A stretch of 64,000 nt of DNA, from contig NZ_CP039699.1 of the NCBI RefSeq assembly GCF_005145025.1, forward strand, positions 62,001 through 126,000, written 5' to 3'. A model generated the notes under the pieces. The model saw only the letters and a list, made by a program, of their open reading frames with translations. It did no database searches and was not told where the DNA came from. The position numbers and the translations under genes are program-made. Below are positions 25,313 through 33,759 of the stretch, one piece after another (position 1 is the stretch's first letter; each line of letters begins with the position of its first letter). Source of the stretch: Novosphingobium sp. EMRT-2. Its GTDB lineage: Bacteria; Pseudomonadota; Alphaproteobacteria; Sphingomonadales; Sphingomonadaceae.

Positions 25313-27391
25313 ATGATCACGACCACGATTCCCTTCGCCAAGCTGCGCGGCTCGGATGCCAATGTCCGCAAGAGCAGCACCTATGCCGCCGCCGGAATTG
25401 CAGCGCTGGCCGCCTCGATCGAGGGCCACGGCCTGCTGCAGCCACTGATCGTCTCGCCGTCGCGCGGGCGCAAGAGCCTGTTCGACGTCCATGCCGGCGG
25501 CCGCCGCCTGGCGGCGCTCGCCCTGCTGGTCGAGGCCGGCAAGCTCGGGAAGGACCATCCCGTCGAGGTCCGGCTGTGCGAGGACGAGGACGCCGCCGCG
25601 CGCGAACTGAGCCTTGCCGAGAACCTGCTGCACGAGCCGATGACCGCGGCCGAGGAATGCACCGCCTATCGCGACATCATCGCCGAGGGCGCCAGCGCCG
25701 AGGATGTCGCGCGCCGCTTCGGCGTCACCGTGCGCCATGTCCATGGCCGCATGCGGCTTGCCGAACTTGCCGAGCCGATCTTCGCGGCGCTCGCCGAAGG
25801 GACGATCACGCTCGATGTCGCCATGGCCTACGGCGCCACCAGCGACCGTGCCGCGCAGCTCTCCGCGTGGGAGCGCTATTCGGACAGCTGGGCCGCGGAC
25901 AATCCGCAGGCGATCCGCCGCGCCATTGCGGAGACTGGCCTGTCGGGACGCGATCCGCTGGCGCTGCTGGTCGGGGAGAGCGAGTACCAGGCCGCTGGCG
26001 GACGGATCGAGCGCGATCTCTTCGCGGCCGAAGGCGAGGGCACCTGGATCGATGCGGACATTGCCCGTGACCTCGCCATGAAGAAGCTGACCTTCGAGGC
26101 CGAGGTGGCGCAGCTCGCCACGAAACTTGCGTGGGTGAAGCCCGTCGCCGCGACCCGCGTCCCCTATGACGACACCCGCGACCTGCAGGGCTACTTCCCG
26201 GACCATGCCGAACCCTCGCCCGAGGCGCAGGATCGCATGGCCGAGATCGAGCGCCGGCACGAGGAAATCGAGGAAGAAATCGAACAGACCGAGGACGAAG
26301 ACGCGGCGCAGGCGTTGTACGACGAACAGGAGCGCCTCTCGGCGGAATACGATGCCCTGCGCAAGACCGACGTCATCATTCCGGACGAGGATCGGGAGCA
26401 TGTGGGCACCTTCCTCGTGATCGGCCAGGACGGCACGCCGGAACTGGTCGACCGGTATTACACAGCAGCCAAGTGCGTCCGGTCCGACAGCGCGCAGGCG
26501 GACACCGGGGAAGAGGCCGGCGACAGCGCGAGCGATGCGATCGATCCCGAGGAAGAGCAGGCCGGCCTCCTCGACGCATTGCCGCGCGGTCTCGAGGAAC
26601 AGCTGGCGAAGGATCGCCGCGACATCCTCGCGCTCCACATCGCCCATGATCCCGCGCTGGCGCTCGACCTGGCGATCTTCAGCCTCGCGCGCGACCAGGC
26701 GGGGCATTTCGGGTACAGCGACACCGGCTGCTCGATCCGGATCACCGACCGGTTCGAGCCGGCGGGCCTCAAGGACATTCCGCCGAGTGGCGCGCGCGAG
26801 CAGCTCGAGCAGGTCCGGGTTGGCCTGCCCAACGACTGGGCGCTGATCGAGGACAGCTTCGCTTCGTTCCTCGCCTTCCGCGCGCTCGACGAGGACACCC
26901 GCGCCAGCTGGCTTGCCTATGCTGTCAGCCAGAGCCTGCAGGCGAGCCTTGCGAGCGGCGAGCGGAACAAGCCCTTCCAGTCCGGTCTCGGCGTCCTGCT
27001 GGGCATAGATGTGGCGCGGCACTGGCGTCCGGGAGCGGAGAGCTTCTTCGACCGGCTGAAGAAGAGGCAAATCCTCGGCGTCCTCGGCGAGATCGATCCG
27101 GCAATGCCCGGCCGCTACGCGCTTGCCAAGAAGAGCGAACTCGCCAGCGCCGCCACGAAGCTGTGTTCGGGCGACGCCATTGTCGAGCCGGCGATCCGCG
27201 AGCGGGCGCTGCGCTGGGTGCCGGAGCAGCTCGCCTTCGTACCGCCGGTGTCCGCGGACGATACTAGCGTCGGGGACGGCGACGAGGCATCTGCCGACAT
27301 CGCTGGTGAGGAGGAAGTGCCTGCCGGTGAAGACGAACACGAGGACGATGAAGCGGACGCCCTGGTCGCGGACTTCGCCCGGGCAGCCTGA
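25313..27391 (+). CDS. Large ParB-like (ParB/Srx-fold) protein
   Basis: The 692-residue product has a ParB-type N-terminal domain: IPFAKLRGSDANVRKS, SIEGHGLLQPLIVSP, FDVHAGGRRLAALALLVEAG (the GxRR box) and ELSLAENLLHEPMTAAEE, then a helix-turn-helix (EDVARRFGVTVRHVHGRMRLA). The remaining 450 residues are acidic, with a coiled-coil-like stretch EIERRHEEIEEEIEQTEDEDAAQALYDEQERL (about 300-330), and end in a very acidic tail. It has no partner ParA and is far longer than parB at 11687. Such orphan ParB-like proteins are frequent in plasmid and ICE backbones; DNA-binding or nuclease-related roles are proposed, not shown. Confidence 0.82.
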   Translation: MITTTIPFAKLRGSDANVRKSSTYAAAGIAALAASIEGHGLLQPLIVSPSRGRKSLFDVHAGGRRLAALALLVEAGKLGKDHPVEVRLCEDEDAAARELSLAENLLHEPMTAAEECTAYRDIIAEGASAEDVARRFGVTVRHVHGRMRLAELAEPIFAALAEGTITLDVAMAYGATSDRAAQLSAWERYSDSWAADNPQAIRRAIAETGLSGRDPLALLVGESEYQAAGGRIERDLFAAEGEGTWIDADIARDLAMKKLTFEAEVAQLATKLAWVKPVAATRVPYDDTRDLQGYFPDHAEPSPEAQDRMAEIERRHEEIEEEIEQTEDEDAAQALYDEQERLSAEYDALRKTDVIIPDEDREHVGTFLVIGQDGTPELVDRYYTAAKCVRSDSAQADTGEEAGDSASDAIDPEEEQAGLLDALPRGLEEQLAKDRRDILALHIAHDPALALDLAIFSLARDQAGHFGYSDTGCSIRITDRFEPAGLKDIPPSGAREQLEQVRVGLPNDWALIEDSFASFLAFRALDEDTRASWLAYAVSQSLQASLASGERNKPFQSGLGVLLGIDVARHWRPGAESFFDRLKKRQILGVLGEIDPAMPGRYALAKKSELASAATKLCSGDAIVEPAIRERALRWVPEQLAFVPPVSADDTSVGDGDEASADIAGEEEVPAGEDEHEDDEADALVADFARAA

Positions 27392-27471
27392 CCGCGGCCA
27401 TCCTGCGTACCACAAAGGCCCGGTGTCCGCTTCGGCGCGGCGCCGGGCTTCGATCTTTCAGGAACGATCCC

Positions 27472-28527
27472 GTGACCGATACAATGACCGATGCGTGCGC
27501 CGGCGCGCTTGTCGCGCTTGCGCGCGCCGCCGGGGACGACGGCCTTTCGCCTGCCGACGAAGTCCGGATCGACGAACTGGTCGCCGAGGCCGCGGCTGCC
27601 GCCTGGTACTGCGCCTTTGAACCCTCGCGCGATTGTCTGACCCTCAAGCAGGGCAACGCCATCGCGGAGGTGATCCTTGACGCCCATGCCAGCTGCGAGG
27701 ATGTCCATGCAGCGCTGGCGACCTCGTCGCTGTTCCCCCGAAACGAAGTCTGGCCCGCCGCGCGCGAGGCGGCGCACGATCTGGTCCGCCGCTATGACGA
27801 GTATCTGCAGGACCTCACGCGCCGTGAACATGCCGCGTTGCTATCGGAACTCGCCTGCCGGATCGAACCGCTGCTGGCCGATGCCGATACATCGACTCCG
27901 GGCGATGCCCTCTCCAGCTGCGATCGTGCCGAAGTGCTGTTCGTCCTGTCGCCCAAGGGCAAGCATCCGTTGGACGCCAGCATTACCAGCCACCGGCCCT
28001 GGCCCGAATTTGCCGAAATGTATGTCACCGAAGATCTCGTCCATGCCCTGGCCGCGCTTGGCTACACCCTCGGCGACTATCGCAAGGCCAGCGGCAATGG
28101 CCATGCATCGGAGCGGCCCCGCGGCAAGGTCCTTATCGGCAGGCCGGACTTCCCGCGCCGCCCGACACCGTTGTGCAGTCTCGAGGCCGTTCGCGAAATG
28201 GTCGACAATGCCTGCTCCACGAACTTTCTCTTCGTGCTCTACGCCATGGTTCCGATCGCGCAGCTGATCGATCTCGATCCCGCCAGGCCGGTCACCTTCA
28301 GCCGGGCGGCGATCGCGACCTGGGATCCGTGGAACGGTACGTTCCACGATGCTGTCAGCGTGCCCGCGGTCACCGTCACGCCGGCCATGGGTACGCTGAT
28401 GTCTCCGGCGCGCTGGTATTCACCGGATCACATCTGTGGGTTGGTGCATAGCTGGTACACCGCCGATATCGGCCAGGGCGGGGAAGGGGGCTGTGAATTG
28501 AATACCTCAGCCTGCGGCAGGGGGTAA
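27472..28527 (+). CDS. Hypothetical protein, C-terminus possibly altered
   Basis: A 351-residue product from GTG 27472 (AGGA eight bases upstream; ATG 27484 is in frame). It contains ACAGALVALARAAGDDGLSP, WYCAFEPSRDCLTLKQGNAI and AVREMVDNACSTNFLFVLYA, none of which I can assign. The last residues (after about 335) translate a GGGGAAGG purine box like the gene leaders elsewhere here, so the original stop may have been lost where the GHKL cassette joins. The cassette's last gene converges on it with a 21-base overlap. No signal peptide or membrane segment. Function unknown. Confidence 0.6.
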   Translation: MTDTMTDACAGALVALARAAGDDGLSPADEVRIDELVAEAAAAAWYCAFEPSRDCLTLKQGNAIAEVILDAHASCEDVHAALATSSLFPRNEVWPAAREAAHDLVRRYDEYLQDLTRREHAALLSELACRIEPLLADADTSTPGDALSSCDRAEVLFVLSPKGKHPLDASITSHRPWPEFAEMYVTEDLVHALAALGYTLGDYRKASGNGHASERPRGKVLIGRPDFPRRPTPLCSLEAVREMVDNACSTNFLFVLYAMVPIAQLIDLDPARPVTFSRAAIATWDPWNGTFHDAVSVPAVTVTPAMGTLMSPARWYSPDHICGLVHSWYTADIGQGGEGGCELNTSACGRG

Positions 28528-29058
28528 TCCAAGCCACGCGTCGAATTTCTCGCCCAATCGGTTCCAGAGCCTAACGACAGGGTCTGTTTCAAACAGGATC
28601 CTTAGTTCAGCATCCCTCATTTTAGCCAGTGCTGAACGCAGCCCGGCTCCGGCATGTGCGAGACGTCGAATGTGTTCTCGGTCTACGGTGCCGTCCGATT
28701 CTTGAAAGTTGCCGCCCGTTAATTCAATGAGCAAGGTCTCGAACCGTTTTTGGGCCTCTATGCGACTCTCGTGGACCAGTTCGGGATGTGGGCCCAATAT
28801 CACAGGCATAGATGATCGAAGCTCGCGGTCACCTAGAATTACCTTAGCCTCTTGTAGGCCTTTACGATCAGATGGTGGGGTGGCGAAGTAGTCGATGGCC
28901 GCTTCCACCGCCCTTCGGACGTCTTCCCGCGTGACTTCAAAAAGTTTGGTTATATTGTCTCGGCGAGCACGTCGAGCCTCTGAACGCCTATTTACCCAGA
29001 GCGAGACAAGAAAGCTGACCAGTGCCGGCGTGATCCACGCTGACAGAAACCCCGCCAA
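28507..29058 (-). CDS. Membrane-anchored hypothetical protein (third gene of GHKL-STAS cassette)
   Basis: A 183-residue product starting at TTG 29058, two bases after the stop of the STAS-like gene. The N-terminus AGFLSAWITPALVSFLVSLW is one hydrophobic segment, followed by a basic stretch NRRSEARRARRDN, so the body should face the cytosol. The rest is helical and charged (FEVTREDVRRAVEAAIDYFA, RRLAHAGAGLRSALAKMRDAE), similar to a coiled-coil sensor or effector stalk. No enzymatic motif is recognised. Operon position ties it to the GHKL ATPase and the STAS-like protein. Confidence 0.65.
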   Translation of the reverse strand: MAGFLSAWITPALVSFLVSLWVNRRSEARRARRDNITKLFEVTREDVRRAVEAAIDYFATPPSDRKGLQEAKVILGDRELRSSMPVILGPHPELVHESRIEAQKRFETLLIELTGGNFQESDGTVDREHIRRLAHAGAGLRSALAKMRDAELRILFETDPVVRLWNRLGEKFDAWLGLPPAAG

Positions 29059-29060
29059 AG

Positions 29061-29381
29061 TCAGTGAGGCCCGGATGCGGCTTCAGCGAATCGCCACGCA
29101 AGCGACGGGTACGCGTCAAGCTCAGGGTCGGAATGCTGAAATCTCACAAGGTTTTTGAGGACGGCTAAGTCAAAGCCTTCGCGGACGAGCCCGCCAAAAA
29201 CTTCCTCAAGAAAAGACGAGGGAAGCCCCTCCACCCCGTCGATGTCCAGCACAATGGAAACACCACGGGTTAGCTTTGGCCTCAACACATCCTCTCGGAA
29301 TGCTTCACCTGTAAAAGGCCCATCATTCCGCTTCCTGCCCGCCGGGAACGGCGAGAAGTCATTTGCGATCGAGATCGTCAT
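29061..29381 (-). CDS. STAS-like DUF4325 protein
   Basis: A 106-residue protein. Start at ATG 29381, four bases after the stop of the GHKL gene; a longer frame to 29414 would overlap it. TGEAFREDVLRPKL, GVSIVLDIDGVEGLPSSFLEEVFGGLVREG and FDLAVLKNLVRF are characteristic of DUF4325, a fold related to STAS domains of anti-sigma factor antagonists; the Ser pair in LPSSFLEE is where such proteins are phosphorylated or contact partners. With a GHKL ATPase next door the pair resembles the SpoIIAA/SpoIIAB switch layout. That resemblance is inference. Confidence 0.8.
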   Translation of the reverse strand: MTISIANDFSPFPAGRKRNDGPFTGEAFREDVLRPKLTRGVSIVLDIDGVEGLPSSFLEEVFGGLVREGFDLAVLKNLVRFQHSDPELDAYPSLAWRFAEAASGPH

Positions 29382-29385
29382 CACG

Positions 29386-30519
29386 TCAGTCACGCAGCCC
29401 AATCTCCCACTCAATCAATGTCCCAAAGAAAGGGGCCTTACGCGTCACCCCTGATACTACACCGCCGGCCTCGTAGGAAACGCTTCCTCGCTCGCTCGTA
29501 ATCCTCAGAAATCCATTACCCAGTTTGTCAATCCACGCTGTCATTTCTGCCAGGCCCTTACCTCTACCCTTCTCGCCGGTCGAGGTCCGGCCCACATCCA
29601 AGGCAGCTGCAATAAGTTTATGGGCAGCTCGCTCAGGGTGGAGCCTGTCGATTCCAAGTTTGCTCAACACATCCGACCAATGCTCAGATCTGGGAAGCGT
29701 TGCCGGAATGCCAACCCCCTGATCATAGAGTTGAAGCGAAACGACGTTCGTCTCGCTGTTCCACGCACCCGCTGCCCACCACTGCCCCGTCGCTTTGGTG
29801 GGCCAAATGCCGATGTGTCGGGGATAAGCATGACGGGTGTTTGCAATGGCCTCCGAGATCGCTTCGTAGACAGTCGTTCGAGGACCAATCTTCTTGCCGC
29901 ACAACTGCTCAACCCGATCCCTCAATTTAGCCCCGATTTCGCCTTTTACCGATCGACCGCGGACAAAGCGCACGGCCTGTAAGGCTCCATTCGTGCTTCC
30001 TTCTTCTGCGATTTGAGGCTCGATCCCGAGCAGCTCGAAAAGCCCCGCTTGGCGGAAGTAGGATCGTACTGCTGGGTCCCATTCGGCGTCCAATGAATGA
30101 GGTTTCACGCCCGTTACCAACCGTCTCCGATCAAGTTCAGCTGCGAGCACCAAGCCAGCGCCAGGCGCGATGGTCTTTAGCGCGCTGAAGTCGGTGAAAT
30201 GAATCAACTTCGTGCCTGTCTCAGGATGTACCACGGGCTGGGTGATTGAACGCCCCCTGATATCCATAAGGAACGCGAGCGTTTCGTCATAATTTTCCGC
30301 TAGATCGAAATTCGCTGGCGGTCGGAGGACGCAACAGCCCGGTCGCTTATCGTATATCACCTGAGGGGCTGGCAGCAGGCGCTTTGCGGCTTCAAACCGC
30401 TCTTTGGCAGCAAGTCGAATCGCGCTGAGCTTACCCGGAAATCGGACTGAATTTTGCCTGATGCGTCGGCGTGCACGGCGGATATGGCGAAGTTTCTGCT
30501 TCGTGGTGAGTTTCCGCAA
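29386..30519 (-). CDS. GHKL ATPase with N-terminal STAS-like region
   Basis: The 377-residue product has the three GHKL nucleotide-binding motifs: N-box VYEAISEAIANTRHA (about 218-231), G1 LYDQGVGIPATLP (264-276) and G2 GEKGRGKGLAEM (315-326). No dimerisation His box is visible, so it is not a classic sensor kinase. The N-terminal half includes LKTIAPGAGLVLAAELDRRRL and SYFRQAGLFELLGI, which read like a STAS-type fold. The first 25 residues are very basic. It starts at TTG 30519 with no ATG nearby. It leads a three-gene minus-strand operon with the DUF4325 and membrane proteins; the IS110-family gene lies just upstream and may have replaced its promoter. Confidence 0.78.
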   Translation of the reverse strand: MRKLTTKQKLRHIRRARRRIRQNSVRFPGKLSAIRLAAKERFEAAKRLLPAPQVIYDKRPGCCVLRPPANFDLAENYDETLAFLMDIRGRSITQPVVHPETGTKLIHFTDFSALKTIAPGAGLVLAAELDRRRLVTGVKPHSLDAEWDPAVRSYFRQAGLFELLGIEPQIAEEGSTNGALQAVRFVRGRSVKGEIGAKLRDRVEQLCGKKIGPRTTVYEAISEAIANTRHAYPRHIGIWPTKATGQWWAAGAWNSETNVVSLQLYDQGVGIPATLPRSEHWSDVLSKLGIDRLHPERAAHKLIAAALDVGRTSTGEKGRGKGLAEMTAWIDKLGNGFLRITSERGSVSYEAGGVVSGVTRKAPFFGTLIEWEIGLRD

Positions 30520-30646
30520 CAGCCCGCCTTTCCTGGTTCCTCGCGGTGAGCCGCTTACCCTGCTCGGCCGCGCTCGTCCACGACCCGCTGATCACCTTCC
30601 CGGCCGCACACGGCCGACATCGGGACTCGGAGAGGGGAGCAACCGT

Positions 30647-31582
30647 CTATGCGGCAGCCCATTGCTGTTTGTTTCGGATCATGGCGTTGAGAGCTGTGAT
30701 GAGTTTTCGCATGATCGCAACGAGGGCGACTTTTGCTGGTTTTCCGGCGTTTTTCAGATTGTGGTATGCGGCGGCCATTGTGGTGTTGCGCCGACTTGCG
30801 ACGAGGGCGGCCATATAGAGTGCATCGCGGGGAGGTTTGCGCCCTCCGGCGATGCGTCGCTTGACCCTGAAGGCCCCGCTTTCGCAATCGAAAGGCGCGA
30901 CGCCGACGAGCGATGCGGCCTGTCGGGCGCTCATTGCACCGAGTTCCGGCATGAACGCGAGGAGCGTTGCCGCGGTTGTCGGCCCGACGCCTGGCACCGA
31001 GCGCATGATTGCGTTGCGCTCGGCAAGTTCGGGGTGATCCGCGATCAGGCGTGCGATCTCTGCTTCAACCAGCGCGATCTCGGCTGACAGCCGTTTGATC
31101 CGCTGTGCAGCGATCGGCCTGAGCAGCGCGCTGGCAGTCTGCTCGGCCTGGTTGGCGCAGCGGGTGCGCTCCTCGCACAGCTGGCGGCGTGCCGTGACGA
31201 GTTCGCCGAGCATGGCGCGGGCAGGATCGTGGACCACCTCGCGCTGGGGCAGCGCAGCGCAGAAATGCGCGATCGCTGCAGCATCGATCCTGTCGTTCTT
31301 GGCCAGAATCCCGGCAGCGCGGGCGAACTGGCGCACGCGCATCGGGTTGACGCGTCGAGCGGGCAGGTCTGCCTCGCATAGAGCCGTCAGCAGAGCGCGT
31401 TCATAACCACCCGAAGCCTCGAAGCCGACTGCGTGGGGTCTGACGCGGCGAAGCCACCGGATCAAGGCTCGCAAGCCATCCCGGTCGTTGGCAAAAGCGC
31501 AGGCCTCATTCTGCGGCCACAGACAGACATCAAGCCGCGCCTTGCTGACATCGATACCGACAAATTGATCGTGCTGTGCCAT
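30647..31582 (-). CDS. IS110-family transposase (DEDD/serine recombinase)
   Basis: The 311-residue product has the RuvC-like DEDD domain (QFVGIDVSKARLDVCL with the first Asp, AVGFEASGGYE with Glu, LAKNDRIDAAAIAHF with the Asp pair) and the C-terminal Tnp20 domain with RSVPGVGPTTAATLLAFM and RQAASLVGVAPFDCESG, which holds the catalytic Ser. IS110 enzymes insert through a structured bridge RNA made from the non-coding end. The element has no terminal inverted repeats, so its limits are not fixed here; they should lie within about 30520-30646 and 31583-31745. Confidence 0.93.
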   Translation of the reverse strand: MAQHDQFVGIDVSKARLDVCLWPQNEACAFANDRDGLRALIRWLRRVRPHAVGFEASGGYERALLTALCEADLPARRVNPMRVRQFARAAGILAKNDRIDAAAIAHFCAALPQREVVHDPARAMLGELVTARRQLCEERTRCANQAEQTASALLRPIAAQRIKRLSAEIALVEAEIARLIADHPELAERNAIMRSVPGVGPTTAATLLAFMPELGAMSARQAASLVGVAPFDCESGAFRVKRRIAGGRKPPRDALYMAALVASRRNTTMAAAYHNLKNAGKPAKVALVAIMRKLITALNAMIRNKQQWAAA

Positions 31583-31711
31583 ATCTCCGTTCCCATCCTT
31601 GCGTGTGCGGGGTCAACGCCCCGTGCAACCGTTCGGGTTGATGAAGATCCGTCCGGGCCCAAGCTCCCCAGCGGGCTGCTACGACCAAGGGGGACACGGG
31701 CTCGCGAACGG
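31583..31711 (-). ncRNA. Candidate IS110 bridge RNA region (non-coding left end)
   Basis: The ~130 bases upstream of the transposase start lack a gene. In IS110-group elements this non-coding end, on the transposase side shown here, encodes the bridge RNA with a target-binding and a donor-binding loop. The segment is GC-rich with several short self-complementary stretches (for example GGGGTCAACGCCCC at 31609-31622). Loops were not assigned; the call rests on family knowledge and position. Confidence 0.4.
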
Positions 31712-31741
31712 GCGGGAGGCTCCGCTAGCGGAGCCTCCCGC
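31712..31741. repeat. 30-bp perfect palindrome next to the IS110 element
   Basis: GCGGGAGGCTCCG (31712-31724), CTAG, then CGGAGCCTCCCGC (31729-31741): a perfect 13-bp-arm hairpin. IS110-family elements are known to favour hairpin or REP-like targets, so this may be the target, or it may be a terminator-like structure of the older sequence before ardC. No T-run follows. Confidence 0.7.
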
Positions 31742-31780
31742 AATCGCATCATGCACCAATTTCAAGATACAAGTGGGGAT

Positions 31781-31816
31781 GGGAAGGGCGAGCCTGCGGG
31801 CTCGCTTGCAGAGGAG
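31781..31816 (+). promoter_or_regulatory. Purine-box/hairpin leader before ardC
   Basis: GGGAAGGG (31781-31788), then a hairpin with arms GCGAGCC (31788-31794) and GGCTCGC (31799-31805), then AGAGGAG (31810-31816), seven bases before the ATG at 31824. Same order as at 18280, 25231 and 34427. Confidence 0.58.
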
Positions 31817-31823
31817 AATCCCC

Positions 31824-32801
31824 ATGGCATCGTCCCACCGCGCGCCGGCGCGTTCCGATATCTACGCCACCGTCACCGCCCAGCTTGTCGCCGCGATCGA
31901 GGCCGGCGCCGGGGAATGGCGAATGCCCTGGCACCACACGGGTGCGCCCACCATGCGCCCCGCCAATGTGATGGGCAGGCGTTATGCCGGGATCAACCGC
32001 CTGGTGCTGTGGGCCACGGCCGAGGCGCACGGCTATACCTCGGGTACGTTCGGCACCTACCAGCAGTGGAAAGGCATCGGTGGGCAAGTCCGCAAGGGTG
32101 AGAGCGGCGCCCATGTCGTGCTGTGGAAGCGGATCGAGTCCCGGAACGGCGATGTGCATGCCGGTTCCGATGCCGACACGGATACGGGCGACGAAGGCCG
32201 CGGCCGCGCCCGCTGCTTCGCCCGCTCGTTCGTTGTCTTCAACCGCGACCAGGTCGACCTCGAGGATGCGGGCGCGGTTCGCGAAGCGCCGCCGGTCGAT
32301 ACCAGCATCGCCGAAGCCCTGGCCTTTCTGTCCCGCGCCGGCATCCCGATCGAATACGGTCTGCACGACGCCCACTACCGTGCCGATATCGACAAGGTGT
32401 TCATGCCCGAACGCACCGCGTTCGACAGCGACCTCGACCTGGTGTCGACGCTGGCCCACGAGATAGCCCACGGCTCGGGCCACGCCGCCCGTCTCGCCCG
32501 CGAAACCTTGCGCGACTACCACAAGGAACGCAGCATCCGCGCGAGGGAAGAACTCGTGGCGGAGATCTGCAGCGCCATGATCATGGCGGACCTCGGCCTT
32601 GCCTGCACGCCGAGGCCCGACCATGCCGCGTACCTTGCCTCGTGGTTATCGATCCTGCGCCATGATGTCCGCGCGATCTTCACCGCCGCCGCGCAGGCGC
32701 AGGCCGCCGCCGACTGGATCCATGCCGCGGCCAGCGCCGGGCAGGGTGACGAGCTGGGTGGCGGGCACGACGATGTCCCACCTCTCGCCATTGCGGCCTG
32801 A
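31824..32801 (+). CDS. ardC: ArdC-family antirestriction protein with zincin-like peptidase domain
   Basis: The 325-residue product begins at ATG 31824 with GAGGAG seven bases upstream. The N-terminal ArdC domain is seen in RSDIYATVTAQLVAAIEAGAGEW, MPWHHTGAP, NVMGRRYAGINRLVLW and GTYQQWKGIGGQVRKGE; it binds single-stranded DNA and protects incoming plasmid DNA from restriction. The C-terminal metallopeptidase has LVSTLAHEIAHGSGHAARL (HExxH) and EELVAEICSAMIMADLGL with the likely third ligand Glu. A central acidic insert (about 110-135) is variable. It heads a run of small plasmid genes in the same direction. Confidence 0.93.
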   Translation: MASSHRAPARSDIYATVTAQLVAAIEAGAGEWRMPWHHTGAPTMRPANVMGRRYAGINRLVLWATAEAHGYTSGTFGTYQQWKGIGGQVRKGESGAHVVLWKRIESRNGDVHAGSDADTDTGDEGRGRARCFARSFVVFNRDQVDLEDAGAVREAPPVDTSIAEALAFLSRAGIPIEYGLHDAHYRADIDKVFMPERTAFDSDLDLVSTLAHEIAHGSGHAARLARETLRDYHKERSIRAREELVAEICSAMIMADLGLACTPRPDHAAYLASWLSILRHDVRAIFTAAAQAQAAADWIHAAASAGQGDELGGGHDDVPPLAIAA

Positions 32802-32813
32802 GGAGACACCATC

Positions 32814-33104
32814 ATGGGTTCGCCCCTTCGCTATCCCGCCGGCGCGTCCGTCGCCTATCATGCTCTCGATGCGGCCGATGCGACCACATGGATGAGCGAT
32901 CATGCCCGGCTCGTCGAGGACGTGCGTGTCCGCGCCCGCGCGGCATTCCCCTCGTTCGACCCGATCGATTGCTGGCGCGATTGCAACGCGCGGGTGATCC
33001 TGCGCAACGCCTTCGCCGATATCGGCGTGACCACCGACGATGGGCTTGTCGCCATCTGGATGGCGCGGCGTACCGATCGGGAATTCCGGCTCCGCTGCGA
33101 ATAG
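32814..33104 (+). CDS. Small hypothetical plasmid protein
   Basis: A 96-residue product starting 12 bases after ardC; GAGGAGA sits ahead of the ATG at 32814. It has LVEDVRVRARAAFPSFDPIDCW and GLVAIWMARRTDREFRLRC, no signal peptide and no recognised domain. The spacing implies co-transcription with ardC. Confidence 0.62.
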   Translation: MGSPLRYPAGASVAYHALDAADATTWMSDHARLVEDVRVRARAAFPSFDPIDCWRDCNARVILRNAFADIGVTTDDGLVAIWMARRTDREFRLRCE

Positions 33105-33251
33105 AGCGACACGGGCCAAGTGGCACGCGCCTGGCTCGCGCGGTCCGCCGTGACGTTCGCGACCATATTCGGCGCGCCTGACGCCGTCGGTATCACCTCG
33201 TCCGCTCTGCCACTGGCGGCCTGACGAACCCCGTTCACCGGAGACATCCCG

Positions 33252-33617
33252 ATGACCATGATCACCCGCGGCGCGTGGCGCGCCGGCCCCTTGCGTCCCG
33301 GTTCCGCCTCGTGGCCATTCGACTGGGAGGCCGACATCACCACGATCGATCCGGTATGCCGGCGACACCAGTATGTCGGCCGCTTCGTCCAGGCCGGCGG
33401 CCGCCCGATCGGCGAGGCGCAGGCCAACCTCAGCGCGGTTGCGCTGATCCCCGAGATGGTTCGCCTGTTGCAGGCCGTCGCCGGCGTGATCGCGATGAGC
33501 GATCCCGATGACGAGGCCTTCGCGGACAGCGCGGCCGACTGCCTCGAGGCCCTGCTGAAGCATACGGATGCCTTGCGGTCCGTGCTTCGGGCGCTTGGGG
33601 GAGGGGCAGGACGGTGA
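33252..33617 (+). CDS. Small hypothetical plasmid protein
   Basis: A 121-residue product from ATG 33252 (CCGGAGA eight bases upstream). The first half is polar and aromatic (SWPFDWEADITTIDPVCRRH, YVGRFVQAGGRPIGEAQANL); the second half is helical and acidic (MVRLLQAVAGVIAMSDPDDEA). No domain recognised. A strong hairpin (CGGTGACCG at 33612-33620 with CGGTCACCG at 33628-33636) straddles its stop codon and is preceded by a purine-rich run, much like the leaders listed elsewhere. Confidence 0.6.
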   Translation: MTMITRGAWRAGPLRPGSASWPFDWEADITTIDPVCRRHQYVGRFVQAGGRPIGEAQANLSAVALIPEMVRLLQAVAGVIAMSDPDDEAFADSAADCLEALLKHTDALRSVLRALGGGAGR

Positions 33618-33759
33618 CCGCCGTTATCGGTCACCGCAGCGCCATGAAGAGGGCCGTCGGACTTTACTGTGCGGTTTGGGGCGGTCGATCGGCCCACCGC
33701 GATCCCCCTCATTCTGAACACGAAACCGGATCGCCACCGATCCAGCACGAGGTATTGTC

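Noticed and set aside
25001-27415. An 804-codon open frame on the minus strand
   Set aside because: It is antisense to the ParB-like gene and has no domain; long antisense frames are expected at this GC.
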